A stretch of 64,000 nt of DNA from Spartobacteria bacterium (GCA_003167555.1 PMSN01000011.1:434001-498000), one strand, 5' to 3'; positions 1 through 8,511 are shown, counted from the stretch's first letter. Notes: generated by a model not told the origin, from the sequence alone. Numbers and translations: made by a program.

Positions 1-444
1 TGTGACGTGATCCTCCTGCGGAAAGCGCTGCCAAAGCATGAAGAGCCGATCGGCCTCCGGGTAAGGCGGACCTTCCAGCAGGACTGAGTTAACAATCGTG
101 AACATGAGCGCCGTGCTTCCGATTCCCAGCGCCAGAACGAGCGCGACGGTAAGCGAGAAAACCGGAGACTTGCGCAAGGTGCGAAACGCGAAGCGCAGAT
201 CCTGCCAGCGCGTCTCGAGAAAACGACCGAGGCGAACTTCCCGCACCTGTTCTTTCACCTGCTCGATGCCGCCGAATGCGACGAGCGCGGCGCGGCGGGC
301 CTCCGGCTCAGCGAGGCCCTCCTTCATTTTTCTCTGTGTCGACAAATCGACATAGGAACTGACTTCATCGGCCAGGTCCTGTTCGACTTTGCGCCGGCGC
401 GTGAGGTTGCGGAGAAAACTGGGGATGCGGGGAAGGAATGGCAT
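1..444 (-). CDS. ADOP-family ABC permease, N-terminal part (cut by window edge)
   Basis: This is the first 148 residues of a gene that runs off the left edge. Its ATG (442-444) lies 18 bases after the stop of the preceding permease, so both belong to one operon led by a PadR regulator. Residues 1 to about 85 carry the cytoplasmic prefix typical of PadR-linked ADOP permeases ([40 protein letters not shown]). The first membrane helix follows (about residues 95-120, VALVLALGIGSTALMF), then the start of the MacB-type extracytoplasmic domain. The family consists of FtsX/MacB-like permeases with two four-helix modules, thought to export or release lipophilic or peptide substrates. The substrate is unknown. 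Translation is by eye; no frame break is seen. Confidence 0.85.
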   Translation of the reverse strand, partial: MPFLPRIPSFLRNLTRRRKVEQDLADEVSSYVDLSTQRKMKEGLAEPEARRAALVAFGGIEQVKEQVREVRLGRFLETRWQDLRFAFRTLRKSPVFSLTVALVLALGIGSTALMFTIVNSVLLEGPPYPEADRLFMLWQRFPQEDHVT

Positions 445-462
445 AATGTTATCCGGCTGTTT

Positions 463-3114
463 TCACTCGTAACGGAGTGCCACCATCGGAGTGACTTTCG
501 CGGCGCGTCGCGCGGGAATATAGGAAGCGAGCAACGCGACCGTTGTGAGAAAGAGCGTGACGACGCCGAAGGTCGCGGGGTCACTCGTGCTGACGCTGAA
601 GAGCAAACTCGACATGAGACGCGTAACCGCGAACGCGCCCAATAAACCGAGCGCGGCGCCGATTAACGTGAGCTTCAATCCCTGGCCGACAATGAGCTTG
701 AGGACGTCGGCGGATTGCGCGCCGAGCGCCATCCGGACACCGATCTCGTGGGTGCGTTGCGCGACCGAATACGAGATGACGCCGTAGATTCCGATAATTC
801 CCAAGGCAAGACCGATGCCGGCGAACGCGGTGAGCATCAGCATCGTGGAGCGTGGTTGCGAAATGGATTTTGCGACGACCTCGGTCATCGGTTGGAGATC
901 GGTGATCGGCACGTTCTTATCGATCGACCAAACGGCGGCGCGAATCGACGGAGCCAGGGCGGAGAGCGGCGTGGCACTCCGCACCATGATGGTTAGCGGC
1001 GGCAATTCGCTGTGCTGAAAGAACGGCCGGTACACCTCCGGCACGGTCGGAACGCGCAAGCTCTGTTGCTTAATGTCTCCGACCACGCCGACCACCGTGA
1101 CCCAAACACCTTTGCCTTCGAAGCCGGTGTTGATGCGTTTGCCGATCGGGTTTTCGCCGAGCCAATATTTTCGCGCCAGCGTGTCGTTGATCAGCGCGAC
1201 TTTCTCGCCGGTCTCGTTATCGGCGTCCGTGAAGGCGCGGCCCTTCAGCAGCGGAATGTTCATCGTGCGGAAATAATCCGAGGTCACGAGCCGCCAGTTC
1301 ACGCTTTCCGCCGAAGTCCCCGGCGGCAGCGGACGGTCTTCGATTTTCAACGATGGATCCCAGTTGCTGTCGCCCATCGGCAGCAAGTGAATGCCGCCGA
1401 TCGATTGCACCCCCGGCAGATTCGCCAGACGCTCGAAAACCTGACGGTAATAAACGCGGGCGCGCGCGGGTCCTTCCTCTTTCGAACTGCCCTCTGCAAA
1501 TTCCGGCGGCGAGAGCTGGAAGGAAAGGACCTGATCGGCTTCGAAGCCCGGATTGACGTGCTGGAGCCGCCAGAAACTTTTGATCAGAAGCCCGGCGCTG
1601 ATCACGAGCGTCAAGGCGAGCGCCATTTCCGAGATCACGAGCAGCGAGCGCAAACGACCGCCGCCGCTACTGGGATTGCGGCCTCCTTCTTTCAGCGGTG
1701 TTTGGAGATCAGGATTGGAAGTTTGCAGAGCCGGCGCGAGTCCGAAGAGGACGCCCGCCAGGACGGAAATGCCTAACGAGAAGCCGAGGACGCTCCCGCT
1801 GATCCCGATCTGGCCGATGCGCGGCGTCTCCGCGGGGAGCAGGGTCAGCAGAAAATCGAGGCCGACGTAAGCGAGCGCGACGCCCGCCACGCCGCCGAGC
1901 ACCGAGAGCAACATGCTTTCGGTGAGGAGTTGGCGAATCAATCGGGCGCTGCTGGCGCCGAGCGCCGCACGGACGGCGAGCTCCCGTTGCCGGCTGCTCG
2001 TGCGCGCCAGTTGCAGATTGGCGACGTTCGCGCAGGCGATCAGCAAGACGAGTCCGACTGTTCCGAAAAGAATGAAAAGAGTGGTGCGGATGCCGGCGAC
2101 GTTTTCGGCCTGGAGAGAATTGACCTGCGCAGCGGCGCCGTAATCGGCCGGAATGTTCGGCAGTTTTTCCCGAATGCTTCGAGCGAGGGCGACGATTTCC
2201 GCGCGCGCTTGCTCGAGGCTGACGCCCGCTTTCACGCGGCCCACCAGCGTCAGGTAACCGGCGGCGAAATCGCCTTTCTCGCGCGGGTCAAGCGTCGCCG
2301 GAATCCAGAGGTCGTGCGGTTCTCCCTCCGGAAAATTAAAACCTTTCGGCATCACGCCGACCGCGGTGTAGCTCTGGCCGTCGATCGTAATGGTCTGCCC
2401 AATGATCCGCTGATCGGAACCGAACCGGCCTTGCCAAAGCCCGTAACTCAACAGCGCGACCTTGTCGCGACCGGGCTGATCTTCCTCGGGGGCGAAGATC
2501 CGGCCGACCGCTGCGTCCACGCCGAGGAGCGAAAACAGATTCGAGGTGGTACGTGCGCCATCGATCTTCGCCGCTTCGCCAGTGCCGGTGACGGTGAAGC
2601 CCCAATTGCTGTAAGCGGCGATGTCGTCGAAGGAGCGCACTGCTTTTCTGATCTCGACGAAATCGGCTTTCGAGACCGACGAGTGAAATCTCTCCGGCCA
2701 AATTTTTACCAGCCGGGCTGGTTCACGGTAGGGCAGGGGCCGCAAGATGACTGCGTGAATGATGCTGAAGATGGCGGTGTTCGCGCCGATGCCTAGGGCG
2801 AGAGTCAGCAGCGCGACGGCGGTGAAGCCGGGGCTTTTGCAAAGGGAGCGCAAACCGAAGCGCAGATCTTTCGAGAACGTCTCGAGCCAGTAACCGAGCC
2901 GCACTTCCCGAACTTGTTCCTTCACCTGCTCCATGCCGCCCAGTTCCAGCATCGCTGCCCGCCGCGCGTCCTTCTCGCTCATGCCCTCTTTCATTTTGTT
3001 CTCCGCAAGTAATTCAACGTACGAGCCGACCTCTTCTGTCAGTTCGCGATCCACCTGATCTTTCCGAGTGGTGTTGCGGAGCAGGCGCGCGACGCGTGAA
3101 AGGAGCGTTGTCAT
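463..3114 (-). CDS. ADOP-family ABC permease (PadR-linked, with prefix domain)
   Basis: The 883-residue protein has the full ADOP layout. Residues 1-85 are the helical prefix ([35 protein letters not shown]). The first transmembrane helix is at about 98-122 ([20 protein letters not shown]), followed by a MacB_PCD-type periplasmic domain and an FtsX block near 340-450 ([33 protein letters not shown]). A second periplasmic domain and a C-terminal FtsX block ([20 protein letters not shown], ending [20 protein letters not shown]) complete it. The length fits the family. It starts 16 bases after the PadR stop and is followed 18 bases later by a second copy. No ATPase gene lies beside it, so it must borrow one or act otherwise. 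The substrate is unknown. Confidence 0.93.
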   Translation of the reverse strand: MTTLLSRVARLLRNTTRKDQVDRELTEEVGSYVELLAENKMKEGMSEKDARRAAMLELGGMEQVKEQVREVRLGYWLETFSKDLRFGLRSLCKSPGFTAVALLTLALGIGANTAIFSIIHAVILRPLPYREPARLVKIWPERFHSSVSKADFVEIRKAVRSFDDIAAYSNWGFTVTGTGEAAKIDGARTTSNLFSLLGVDAAVGRIFAPEEDQPGRDKVALLSYGLWQGRFGSDQRIIGQTITIDGQSYTAVGVMPKGFNFPEGEPHDLWIPATLDPREKGDFAAGYLTLVGRVKAGVSLEQARAEIVALARSIREKLPNIPADYGAAAQVNSLQAENVAGIRTTLFILFGTVGLVLLIACANVANLQLARTSSRQRELAVRAALGASSARLIRQLLTESMLLSVLGGVAGVALAYVGLDFLLTLLPAETPRIGQIGISGSVLGFSLGISVLAGVLFGLAPALQTSNPDLQTPLKEGGRNPSSGGGRLRSLLVISEMALALTLVISAGLLIKSFWRLQHVNPGFEADQVLSFQLSPPEFAEGSSKEEGPARARVYYRQVFERLANLPGVQSIGGIHLLPMGDSNWDPSLKIEDRPLPPGTSAESVNWRLVTSDYFRTMNIPLLKGRAFTDADNETGEKVALINDTLARKYWLGENPIGKRINTGFEGKGVWVTVVGVVGDIKQQSLRVPTVPEVYRPFFQHSELPPLTIMVRSATPLSALAPSIRAAVWSIDKNVPITDLQPMTEVVAKSISQPRSTMLMLTAFAGIGLALGIIGIYGVISYSVAQRTHEIGVRMALGAQSADVLKLIVGQGLKLTLIGAALGLLGAFAVTRLMSSLLFSVSTSDPATFGVVTLFLTTVALLASYIPARRAAKVTPMVALRYE

Positions 3115-3130
3115 GACAAGATTCCGCGCG

Positions 3131-3475
3131 TCAGCTCGCGCGAAGCGCGCTGCCGATAGCCAGTGAGATTCGCTGCCAATCTTCCGTCTCGGTTTCGAGT
3201 TGGCGCCGCCCTGCTTTTGTCAGGCTGTAAAATTTCGCGCGCCGATTATTTTCCGACTCGCCCCATTCCGCTTTAAGCCAACTTGCCTCCTCCATCCGGT
3301 GCAACGCCGGAAAGAGCGATCCCGGCTTCACGTCGAACGTCCCCTTGGTGATTTGGTTGATCCGGCTCGAAACTCCGAGCCCATGGAGCGGTTGCGCCGC
3401 CAGCGCCTTCAAGACCAGCAAGTCGAGTGTTCCCTGTAAGAGATCAGCTGTGAATTCATCGTCGCGGTTGCTCAT
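3131..3475 (-). CDS. PadR-family transcriptional regulator
   Basis: This 114-residue winged-helix protein matches the PadR core: [23 protein letters not shown], then [21 protein letters not shown], the wing with [15 protein letters not shown], and a short C-terminal helix ([12 protein letters not shown]). I chose the ATG at 3473-3475 (MSNRDDEFT). The open frame extends further upstream, but those residues look nothing like PadR and would run through the promoter. In this family such small PadR proteins repress the ADOP permease genes that follow them. Here the permease gene begins 16 bases downstream, so autoregulation of the whole operon is likely. Confidence 0.92.
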   Translation of the reverse strand: MSNRDDEFTADLLQGTLDLLVLKALAAQPLHGLGVSSRINQITKGTFDVKPGSLFPALHRMEEASWLKAEWGESENNRRAKFYSLTKAGRRQLETETEDWQRISLAIGSALRAS

Positions 3476-3494
3476 ATAGATAATCTGTAGGGGC

Positions 3495-3527
3495 ATAGTC
3501 GAGGCGCTCCTATAGACTGTCAATAGG
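3495..3527 (-). promoter_or_regulatory. PadR operon promoter with overlapping operator palindrome
   Basis: Read on the minus strand, a perfect -35 TTGACA (3518-3523) is followed after 17 bases by GACTAT (3495-3500), a weaker -10. The start codon lies about 20 bases beyond. The -35 box sits inside the near-palindrome CCTATAGACTGTCAATAGG (3509-3527; outer CCTAT/ATAGG, inner GAC/GTC). That position would let a bound PadR dimer block polymerase. The operator role is inferred from position and symmetry. Confidence 0.6.
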
Positions 3528-3569
3528 AAAAGGTTCGCCGTGCAGAAAGGAGGCGATGGCGCTCCCGAA

Positions 3570-4013
3570 TTACCGCTGGTCCATGGCACTGACCAGAGTC
3601 GACATCGCTTCGAGGATCGAGGCGCGCTTTTGTTTGGGCAGGGCCGCCAGCAAAGCATCAAACTTCGAATGGCGCGCGTCTGCCAGCCGTTGCGCGGCCG
3701 CCTTCCCGCCCGGCGTCAACTGAATCTGGATGACCCGGCGGTCGTGGGCCGCGGCGGCGCGTTTGATCCATTTTCGTTTTTCCAACTGGCGCACGAGGCG
3801 GCTCACTGTGCTCTTCTCGAGCCGCAACCGGGAGGCAAGCTCGCCGTGATTCAAAGGGCCATCCGCCGCGAGGTCCATCAGAGCATGGGCCTCGGCGACG
3901 GGGACCGGCTCGCCGCACGGCGTTTCGTCCGGGCGATGCAAACCAAAGGACCGGACCATCGCCACCATCGCCGCCGCCAGCTCCTTCGATTTGGGATCGG
4001 ACTTCCGCGCCAT
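3570..4013 (-). CDS. MarR-family transcriptional regulator
   Basis: This 147-residue protein is the usual MarR length. The winged helix-turn-helix is visible at about residues 50-110: GPLNHGELASRLRLEKSTVSRLVRQLEKR, then a wing with AAAHDRRVIQIQLTPGGKAAAQRL. The DRR-x-x-x-x-LT element is diagnostic. Flanking helices would form the dimer interface. It is transcribed away from the exported protein at 4060, with only 46 bases between the two starts, and that gap holds a perfect AACTA/TAGTT palindrome. MarR proteins commonly repress themselves and the divergent gene. The ligand is unknown. Confidence 0.92.
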   Translation of the reverse strand: MARKSDPKSKELAAAMVAMVRSFGLHRPDETPCGEPVPVAEAHALMDLAADGPLNHGELASRLRLEKSTVSRLVRQLEKRKWIKRAAAAHDRRVIQIQLTPGGKAAAQRLADARHSKFDALLAALPKQKRASILEAMSTLVSAMDQR

Positions 4014-4022
4014 AACATTAGT

Positions 4023-4059
4023 TTGACATTACAACTATTTAGTTCGTCTATACAACTAT
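4023..4059 (+). promoter_or_regulatory. Promoter with MarR-type operator, apparently leaderless
   Basis: On the plus strand, TTGACA (4023-4028) is followed after 18 bases by TCTATA (4047-4052). Transcription would start at about 4058-4060, which coincides with the ATG at 4060, so the mRNA would lack a leader; no Shine-Dalgarno sequence is present. Between the boxes lies the palindrome AACTA-TT-TAGTT (4033-4044). The 8-mer ACAACTAT recurs at 4031-4038 and 4052-4059. This is a plausible binding site for the divergent MarR protein. Confidence 0.6.
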
Positions 4060-4581
4060 ATGAACAAGACCTTACTGTCAATCCTCCTGCTTGCCACCAT
4101 GTTTTCATTTCGCGCCCTAGCCCAGGAGGCGACGGTGAGTCCCGGTCCCGACCACAGCGCTCACCCGGAGCACGCTCAGGGAGTGGATGAACGGGGCGAC
4201 AAGGGAATGGGGTTCAATCATCAACTCACGGGCCACCACTTTTATCTTTTCCCGGATGGCGGTGGCATCGAGGTCGAGGCGCGGGATTCAAAAGACGCAA
4301 AGAGTCAGGACGCCATCCGGACCCATATGAGCATGATCGCGGCTATGTTCGCCGAGGGAAATTTCTCGATTCCGATGTTCGTGCACAACACCGTGCCGCC
4401 AGGCGTGGAGAAACTGAAACTGTTGAAGAAAGAGATTACTTACACGGCCGAGAACACTCCACTTGGCGCGCAGGTGAGAATAACGACAAAAAACTCCGAA
4501 GCGATCAAAGCCATCCATGAATTCCTCCGGTTTCAAATCGAGGAACACCGCACCGGTGACTCAATGGAAGTGAAGAAATAG
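4060..4581 (+). CDS. Exported conserved protein of unknown function
   Basis: The 173-residue precursor has a clear signal peptide (MNKTLLSILLLATMFSFRALA, cleavage likely before QEA), a His-rich stretch (DHSAHPEHAQ) and one compact domain. I recognise the pattern (GFNHQLTGHHFYLFPDGGGIEVEA, IRTHMSMIAAMFAEGNFSIPMF, PPGVEKLKLLKKEI) as a conserved bacterial family of exported proteins, but I know no established function. The clustered histidines could bind metal; this is speculation. It is probably controlled by the divergent MarR regulator, whose palindrome lies inside its promoter. The next gene (4603-5265) converges on it. Confidence 0.85.
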   Translation: MNKTLLSILLLATMFSFRALAQEATVSPGPDHSAHPEHAQGVDERGDKGMGFNHQLTGHHFYLFPDGGGIEVEARDSKDAKSQDAIRTHMSMIAAMFAEGNFSIPMFVHNTVPPGVEKLKLLKKEITYTAENTPLGAQVRITTKNSEAIKAIHEFLRFQIEEHRTGDSMEVKK

Positions 4582-4602
4582 GCGCGGCGAGGTTTTGAAA
4601 CG

Positions 4603-5265
4603 TTATGGTCGAATCACTTTTCCAAAACGACGAACTTGGGAGAGAAGCGGGCCCGGGGTGAGACAAAAGGCGGGCGTGACCGGGCAGCCCGCTTTGCGGA
4701 GCCCCGAGGCCACCCAGGTGTTGCAGGTGTTGAACGCGGAATAGGTGCCGCGGGCCCGATACCAGCGGGTGCCGAGTCGAATTGGCCGCCCTGATTCGTC
4801 GAGCGCATACGTTTGTTCGATGTGCCGGCACAACCGCGAAAACCCCAAAGCGGAGAGATCCACCTCGACGATTTTGAGGCGCGAGTCGCTGAAGTCTTCG
4901 AATCGATTGCTCAGCAGCACGGTGCGTCTCGAGCCGAGAAGCGCTTTCACGGCGATGCCCGTGGTGAGGTCCTTGCGATATCCATCGTCATCGCCCCAAC
5001 CCACTTCGAGATATTTGCAGCCCGGGTAATCCTTCTTCGCCGGCCACATTCCGCGCGGAATGTCCGAGCGTTTCACGGCGAGGCCTGTGTGGAGGATGCT
5101 GTGGTTGATCACATAAACTTTTCGCGGCCGTTCGCCAGAGCCGGGCGGATAAAGCGATTTGATGGGGCCGGCACAGCCTGAGGCCAGGAGGAAAACGAAT
5201 AGGATGAAACCGCATCGTTGGGTTTCGCGGACCAGAGTCTCGATTGGCCGGACGCGATTCTGCAT
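4603..5265 (-). CDS. DUF2459-family lipoprotein
   Basis: About 220 residues from the ATG at 5265 (MQNRVRPIET). A lipoprotein signal ends in LASGC, so the cysteine is probably lipidated and the protein membrane-anchored in the periplasm. The body fits DUF2459: VYVINHSILHTGLAV near the start, then KYLEVGWGDDDGY, VKALLGSRRTVLL, YSAFNTCNTWVASGLRKAG and a C-terminal TPAF. The conserved His, Asp and NTCNTW Cys suggest a papain-like hydrolase fold, but the family has no firm function. The open frame has an earlier ATG (5298), which would put extra polar residues before the signal, so I prefer 5265. It stands alone, convergent with the gene at 4060. Confidence 0.8.
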   Translation of the reverse strand: MQNRVRPIETLVRETQRCGFILFVFLLASGCAGPIKSLYPPGSGERPRKVYVINHSILHTGLAVKRSDIPRGMWPAKKDYPGCKYLEVGWGDDDGYRKDLTTGIAVKALLGSRRTVLLSNRFEDFSDSRLKIVEVDLSALGFSRLCRHIEQTYALDESGRPIRLGTRWYRARGTYSAFNTCNTWVASGLRKAGCPVTPAFCLTPGPLLSQVRRFGKVIRP

Positions 5266-5300
5266 CCAGATAATTCGGCGTGAACCGAAACTTTTCAACG

Positions 5301-5378
5301 AAGGGGAACCGTAATTGCTGCCTTGGCAACGGTGAAATTACCGAGGCAACTCCGGTCGGCCAGGCAGTTACTTTTTTT
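5301..5378 (+). ncRNA. Riboswitch-like leader with terminator, upstream of a CHAP-like protein
   Basis: The leader has several foldable parts. GTAATT (5311-5316) pairs with AATTAC (5336-5341). A hairpin ACCGAG-GCAA-CTCCGGT (5340-5356) has a GNRA loop and a bulged C. CTGCCTTGGC (5318-5327) pairs with GCCAGGCAG (5359-5367) apart from one bulge, and seven T (5372-5378) follow, as in an intrinsic terminator. The pairings exclude one another, as in a switch. The blocks GGGGAACCG, CGGTGAA, GGCAACTCC and CAGTTAC recall the c-di-AMP (ydaO) riboswitch, which often controls cell-wall hydrolases. The usual 3' block (AGCUAACC-CGUAAGC) is not clearly present, so the identity is tentative. Confidence 0.4.
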
Positions 5379-5441
5379 GTGAAACAAATACGGAAAAATC
5401 GCTTGCGTCGGCGCCCCGATGAGAGGATAGGGGGCGCTTCC

Positions 5442-5993
5442 GTGCGAAAAATATCTCTCCTAATCACTCTTGGTGTCTGTGCTCTCGCTGCCTCAGCCAG
5501 CGCAGCCAAAACCGAAAATTTTAATTTCAAACCGCAATTCGTCTTCAAAGATCGAGACGGCAAAACGGTGTCTGCTCCCGTCGTCGACGAGTATCAGAAG
5601 AAGAAGGTCGTTTATCCGTCAGCGAAGATCGATCCGCGTCTGGATCCGAAGTTGATGCGGGCGGCCACGATCGCGGACGAGCGCGCGCATGCGCATTCGA
5701 AGTCGCGCTGCTGGCATTATGTCAAGGAAGCGCTTCTGGCCTCGGGCGTCATCGATGCCCGACCGAAAACCGCGCTCGCCAAGCAAGCGGGAGATGAGCT
5801 CGTGCGCGACTACGGCTTCAAGAAACTTTCCATTCGCGATCCGTTTGCCGCGCCGCTCGGCTCAGTCCTGGTCTATAATAATCGAGGCGCCGCCGGCCAC
5901 GTCGAGATTCGAACGAAGAACGGATTCGTGAGCGATTTCCGCTCGAAAACTCCTTCGCGTCGTCCGCTCATTGGCGTTTACGCCAAAAGGTAG
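5442..5993 (+). CDS. Exported CHAP/NlpC-like cysteine hydrolase
   Basis: About 183 residues from GTG 5442, chosen because a purine-rich stretch (GAGAGGATAGGGGG) lies just upstream and a signal peptide follows at once (KISLLITLGVCALAASASAA). The domain shows the Cys-His pattern of CHAP/NlpC-P60 amidases: the Cys in KSRCWHYVKEALLASG, then GDELVRDYGF, PFAAPLGSVLVY, and the His in GAAGHVEIRTKNGFVSDF. The inferred role is cutting peptidoglycan peptides in the periplasm or outside the cell. A close paralog lies at 7419-7973. A riboswitch-like leader stands upstream. The open frame starts further 5', but that part runs through the leader and lacks coding character. Confidence 0.75.
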   Translation: MRKISLLITLGVCALAASASAAKTENFNFKPQFVFKDRDGKTVSAPVVDEYQKKKVVYPSAKIDPRLDPKLMRAATIADERAHAHSKSRCWHYVKEALLASGVIDARPKTALAKQAGDELVRDYGFKKLSIRDPFAAPLGSVLVYNNRGAAGHVEIRTKNGFVSDFRSKTPSRRPLIGVYAKR

Positions 5994-6160
5994 TCCCCAA
6001 CGTTTCCCGAGCGCGCGTCGCATCGCTTGGCGTCCCGAATTGTTGCAGACGGGACCGCGACCACGGAGGAGCGGCGACCTCGCAAATGCTCACCCGCCAG
6101 CTGCGCAAAGGCCATGTCGCCCAGGCGTGCCAAGCGTGTCAGACACACGTAACGTGCTCG

Positions 6161-6203
6161 TTCGACTGCGAGGTCCTTCGCCGTCTTCGCGGCTCAGGAT
6201 GAC
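6161..6203. repeat. Degenerate single arm of the GTCATCC-GAGCG dispersed repeat
   Basis: Read on the minus strand this begins GTCATCCTGAGCCGCGAAGA and continues with GAAGGACCTCGCAGTCGAA, recognisably one arm of the element that is complete at 17130-17209. The partner arm is missing. It lies in the 244-base gap between the CHAP-like gene and the glutathione transferase, in which I see no gene. Confidence 0.55.
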
Positions 6204-6237
6204 ACGCTTGGTGATGCTGGCGACGCGGTTTGAGCGG

Positions 6238-7179
6238 CTACGCTTCGCCAAATGTTTCTCGCCCATGTGGCGCTTGCAGGTCGAGCGCCGGACCGATCGG
6301 GACAATGCGCGTGGGATTTATCTCGTCGTGCGTCATGTAGTAATGGCGTTTGATGTGATCGAGATTCACCGTCTCGGCGATGCCGTCGTGCTGATAGAGA
6401 TCGCGCAGGTACGGCCAGAGATTTTCATAATCGACGATGCGGCGGACGTTGCATTTGAAGTGACCGTGATAAACGGCATCGAAACGGATGAGGGTGGGAA
6501 AGAGACGCCAGTCGGCTTCCGTCATGCGGTAGCCTAACAAGTAACGCTGCGACGCCAGGCGCGCGTCAAGTTGATCGAGCGTTTCGAATAATTTCTTCGC
6601 CGCACGTTCGTAGGGCCGTTGGTGGGTGGCGAAACCGGCGAGATAAACGCCGTTGTTCACGCGCTCGTAAACGATCTTATTGAGCGCCTCGATCGCATTG
6701 CGGAGTTCAGCCGGATAAAAATCGTAATCGTTCGTCGCGAAGTCAGCGAACTCGCTGTTGAGCATTCGCAGCAGGTCATCGTCGGAATTGCTCACGATGC
6801 GTTTCGTCTGCGTGTCCCACAGCACGGGAACCGTGACGCGTCCCCGGTAATTGGGATCGGTCGCGCGGTAGGCTTCACTCAGGAACTGGAACCCATTTAC
6901 CGGATCTTCCGAATGGCCGGGGCCGTTTCGGAAAGCCCAGCCGCGCTCGTCGCGCACCGGATCGACGACGGTCATGCCAATCGTATCTTCGAGGCCTTTG
7001 AGTTTGCGCAGAATGATCGTGCGATGCGCCCACGGGCACGCGAAAGAGACATAGAGATGATAACGCCCGCGCTCGGGTGGAAAAGGCGTCGAGCCATCGC
7101 GCTTCACCCAATCGCGGAACGCGTCCTCCTGGCGTTTGAAGGCGCCGCTTTTCGTTTGTTCGTCAGGAAATTGCGCCAT
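6238..7179 (-). CDS. yqjG: Glutathionyl-hydroquinone reductase (Xi-class GST, YqjG type)
   Basis: The 313-residue protein matches the YqjG/ECM4 family throughout. The N-terminal thioredoxin-like domain carries YVSFACPWAHRTIILRKLKGLE with the catalytic Cys of CPWAH, then VDPVRDERGWAF, TVPVLWDTQTKRIVSN. The helical domain has RPYERAAKKLFETLDQLDARL, RYLLGYRMTEADWRLFPTLIRFD and AVYHGHFKCN. These cytosolic enzymes use glutathione to reduce glutathionyl-hydroquinones. Family length is about 310-330. It is a single gene, divergent from the CHAP paralog at 7419; no cofactor or regulator gene lies beside it. Confidence 0.95.
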   Translation of the reverse strand: MAQFPDEQTKSGAFKRQEDAFRDWVKRDGSTPFPPERGRYHLYVSFACPWAHRTIILRKLKGLEDTIGMTVVDPVRDERGWAFRNGPGHSEDPVNGFQFLSEAYRATDPNYRGRVTVPVLWDTQTKRIVSNSDDDLLRMLNSEFADFATNDYDFYPAELRNAIEALNKIVYERVNNGVYLAGFATHQRPYERAAKKLFETLDQLDARLASQRYLLGYRMTEADWRLFPTLIRFDAVYHGHFKCNVRRIVDYENLWPYLRDLYQHDGIAETVNLDHIKRHYYMTHDEINPTRIVPIGPALDLQAPHGRETFGEA

Positions 7180-7418
7180 GGAAAATTAATGTCGGATCGC
7201 TTCCGTGTTCGGAGACTCGCTTAATCCACGAGCCGAATCCACTGGAACAACGCGCTCGGACAGACGCTGCGGATTGATCGCGACAAAGCTACGGTTATTG
7301 CTCTGTTTTCTCACAATTCAGACAGATTCTTGTCGAGCCGCTGTAACAGGAAAAAACTTCAGCATTTGTACGCAAAAAGGCTTGTCATGCTGGTACGCCG
7401 CTTGCATACACACAATGC

Positions 7419-7973
7419 GTGCATCGTTTTCTCGTCTTCGTTTTTCTCGCCAGCTGCGCGCTGATAAGTTCCACAATGGAAGTGCGATCCGCCGGGCTCG
7501 CCCCTTCCCGGTCTCGCTTCTATTACAACGATTTTGATGGGTCCGTCGGCTCCGCCCGGATCATGCGTCATTACTGGGTGCCGGTCGGTCACCCGGATGC
7601 CAGCGTCGATTCGCGGCTCGATCCCCGGTTGCGCCGCGCTGCCACGATCGCTCAGGAACGCGCCAACGCCCGCTCGAGAGCGCGTTGCTGGCAGTATGTG
7701 AAAGAGGCGCTGGTCGAATCCGGTGTGATTAATTCCTACCCCAAGACGAATTACGCCTCGGAAGCCGGCGACGAATTGGTGCGCAGTTTCGGATTCAAGC
7801 GCTTGCCGGTGCACGATCAATTCGCGGCGCCGGTCGGCTCAGTCCTGGTTTTCGGCCACGGTGCCGCGGGCCATGTGGTAATTCGGACCAAAAGCGGTTT
7901 TGTGAGCGATTACTGGACGAAGAACCGCTGCAAATATCCGTTGGTTGCCGTTTACGGTAAGTTTTCTTCTTAA
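7419..7973 (+). CDS. Exported CHAP/NlpC-like cysteine hydrolase (paralog)
   Basis: The 184-residue precursor starts at GTG 7419 with a signal peptide (FLVFVFLASCALISSTMEVRSA). It is paralogous to the protein at 5442: both share DSRLDPRLRRAATIAQERA-like text (here SVDSRLDPRLRRAATIAQER), a Cys in RARCWQYVKEALVESGVI, GDELVRSFGFKRLPV, FAAPVGSVLVFG and a His in GAAGHVVIRTKSGFVSDYW. It probably cleaves wall peptides, as inferred for its paralog. A possible promoter (TTGTCA 7383-7387 region, 17 bases, CATACA 7405-7410) would leave almost no leader. The riboswitch-like leader of the paralog is absent. Confidence 0.75.
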   Translation: MHRFLVFVFLASCALISSTMEVRSAGLAPSRSRFYYNDFDGSVGSARIMRHYWVPVGHPDASVDSRLDPRLRRAATIAQERANARSRARCWQYVKEALVESGVINSYPKTNYASEAGDELVRSFGFKRLPVHDQFAAPVGSVLVFGHGAAGHVVIRTKSGFVSDYWTKNRCKYPLVAVYGKFSS

Positions 7974-8000
7974 AGAAACTCGCCGCGCTAAGCTGCGCGT

Positions 8001-8492
8001 CTAGCGTAGGTAGACCGGCCCCAGGTAGTCGATAAAGGCATCGATCCAATCTTCCTGCATCGCCGTTTGCGCTTGCGCCAGCGTGATGCGGCCTTCCGCA
8101 ATCCGGAGCCGAAGGCATCTCGTCAGCAACTCTTTTCGCTCCACGCCGTAAGGTTTGACTGTCAGATTTTGCGGCCAAAGATTTTCAACGCTGTCGGCCC
8201 CTCCCAATTCCACTGGGATAAGATGATCGATTTTGAACTCCGCGCGCCGGCTCCATGGGATGCGATAGCGCTTGAAGACTTTCTGCTCCATCCCGGCGGA
8301 AACGCCGTGCTGGTCTTTGTCGCGTCGCACGATTTTGCCCGGAGTGAGTTTTGGATTGGGCAGCAGGAGGTCTTCCGCGCGCGCATTCGCGCCGAGAAGG
8401 ATCAGGCTTACGAGAAGCGCTTTGTAGGTGATTGGATTATTCAATGCGAAAAGGGGGCCAGGGACAATCCTGTATCGCACGAGACTCCCCAT
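8001..8492 (-). CDS. Exported HNH-like protein
   Basis: 163 residues. A hydrophobic segment (YKALLVSLILLGANARA) looks like a signal peptide after a somewhat long N-terminus, so the true start may be a later TTG/GTG. The domain has the core of the HNH/beta-beta-alpha metal fold: EFKIDHLIPVELGGADSVENLWPQNL (D-H, G-G, N-x-WPQ). The third metal-binding His is not obvious, and a role as a nuclease is only inferred. The Rhizobia and other soil bacteria have small exported proteins with the same HLIP-ELGG-NLWPQ signature. It begins 19 bases after the S9 peptidase stop and could be co-transcribed with it. Confidence 0.7.
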   Translation of the reverse strand: MGSLVRYRIVPGPLFALNNPITYKALLVSLILLGANARAEDLLLPNPKLTPGKIVRRDKDQHGVSAGMEQKVFKRYRIPWSRRAEFKIDHLIPVELGGADSVENLWPQNLTVKPYGVERKELLTRCLRLRIAEGRITLAQAQTAMQEDWIDAFIDYLGPVYLR

Positions 8493-8511
8493 TCAGATGC
8501 CGCTCGCTTGT

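Noticed and set aside
1930-2796. Long plus-strand frames opposite permease and peptidase genes (also 8428-9501, 9541-10557, 14518-15528, 37311-38729)
   Set aside because: GC-rich third positions create long antisense frames; all have Arg/Asp/Ala-rich shadow composition and no domain.
7383-7410. Promoter TTGTCA-N17-CATACA before the second CHAP-like gene
   Set aside because: Weak -10, and a start almost on the GTG; not listed as a feature.
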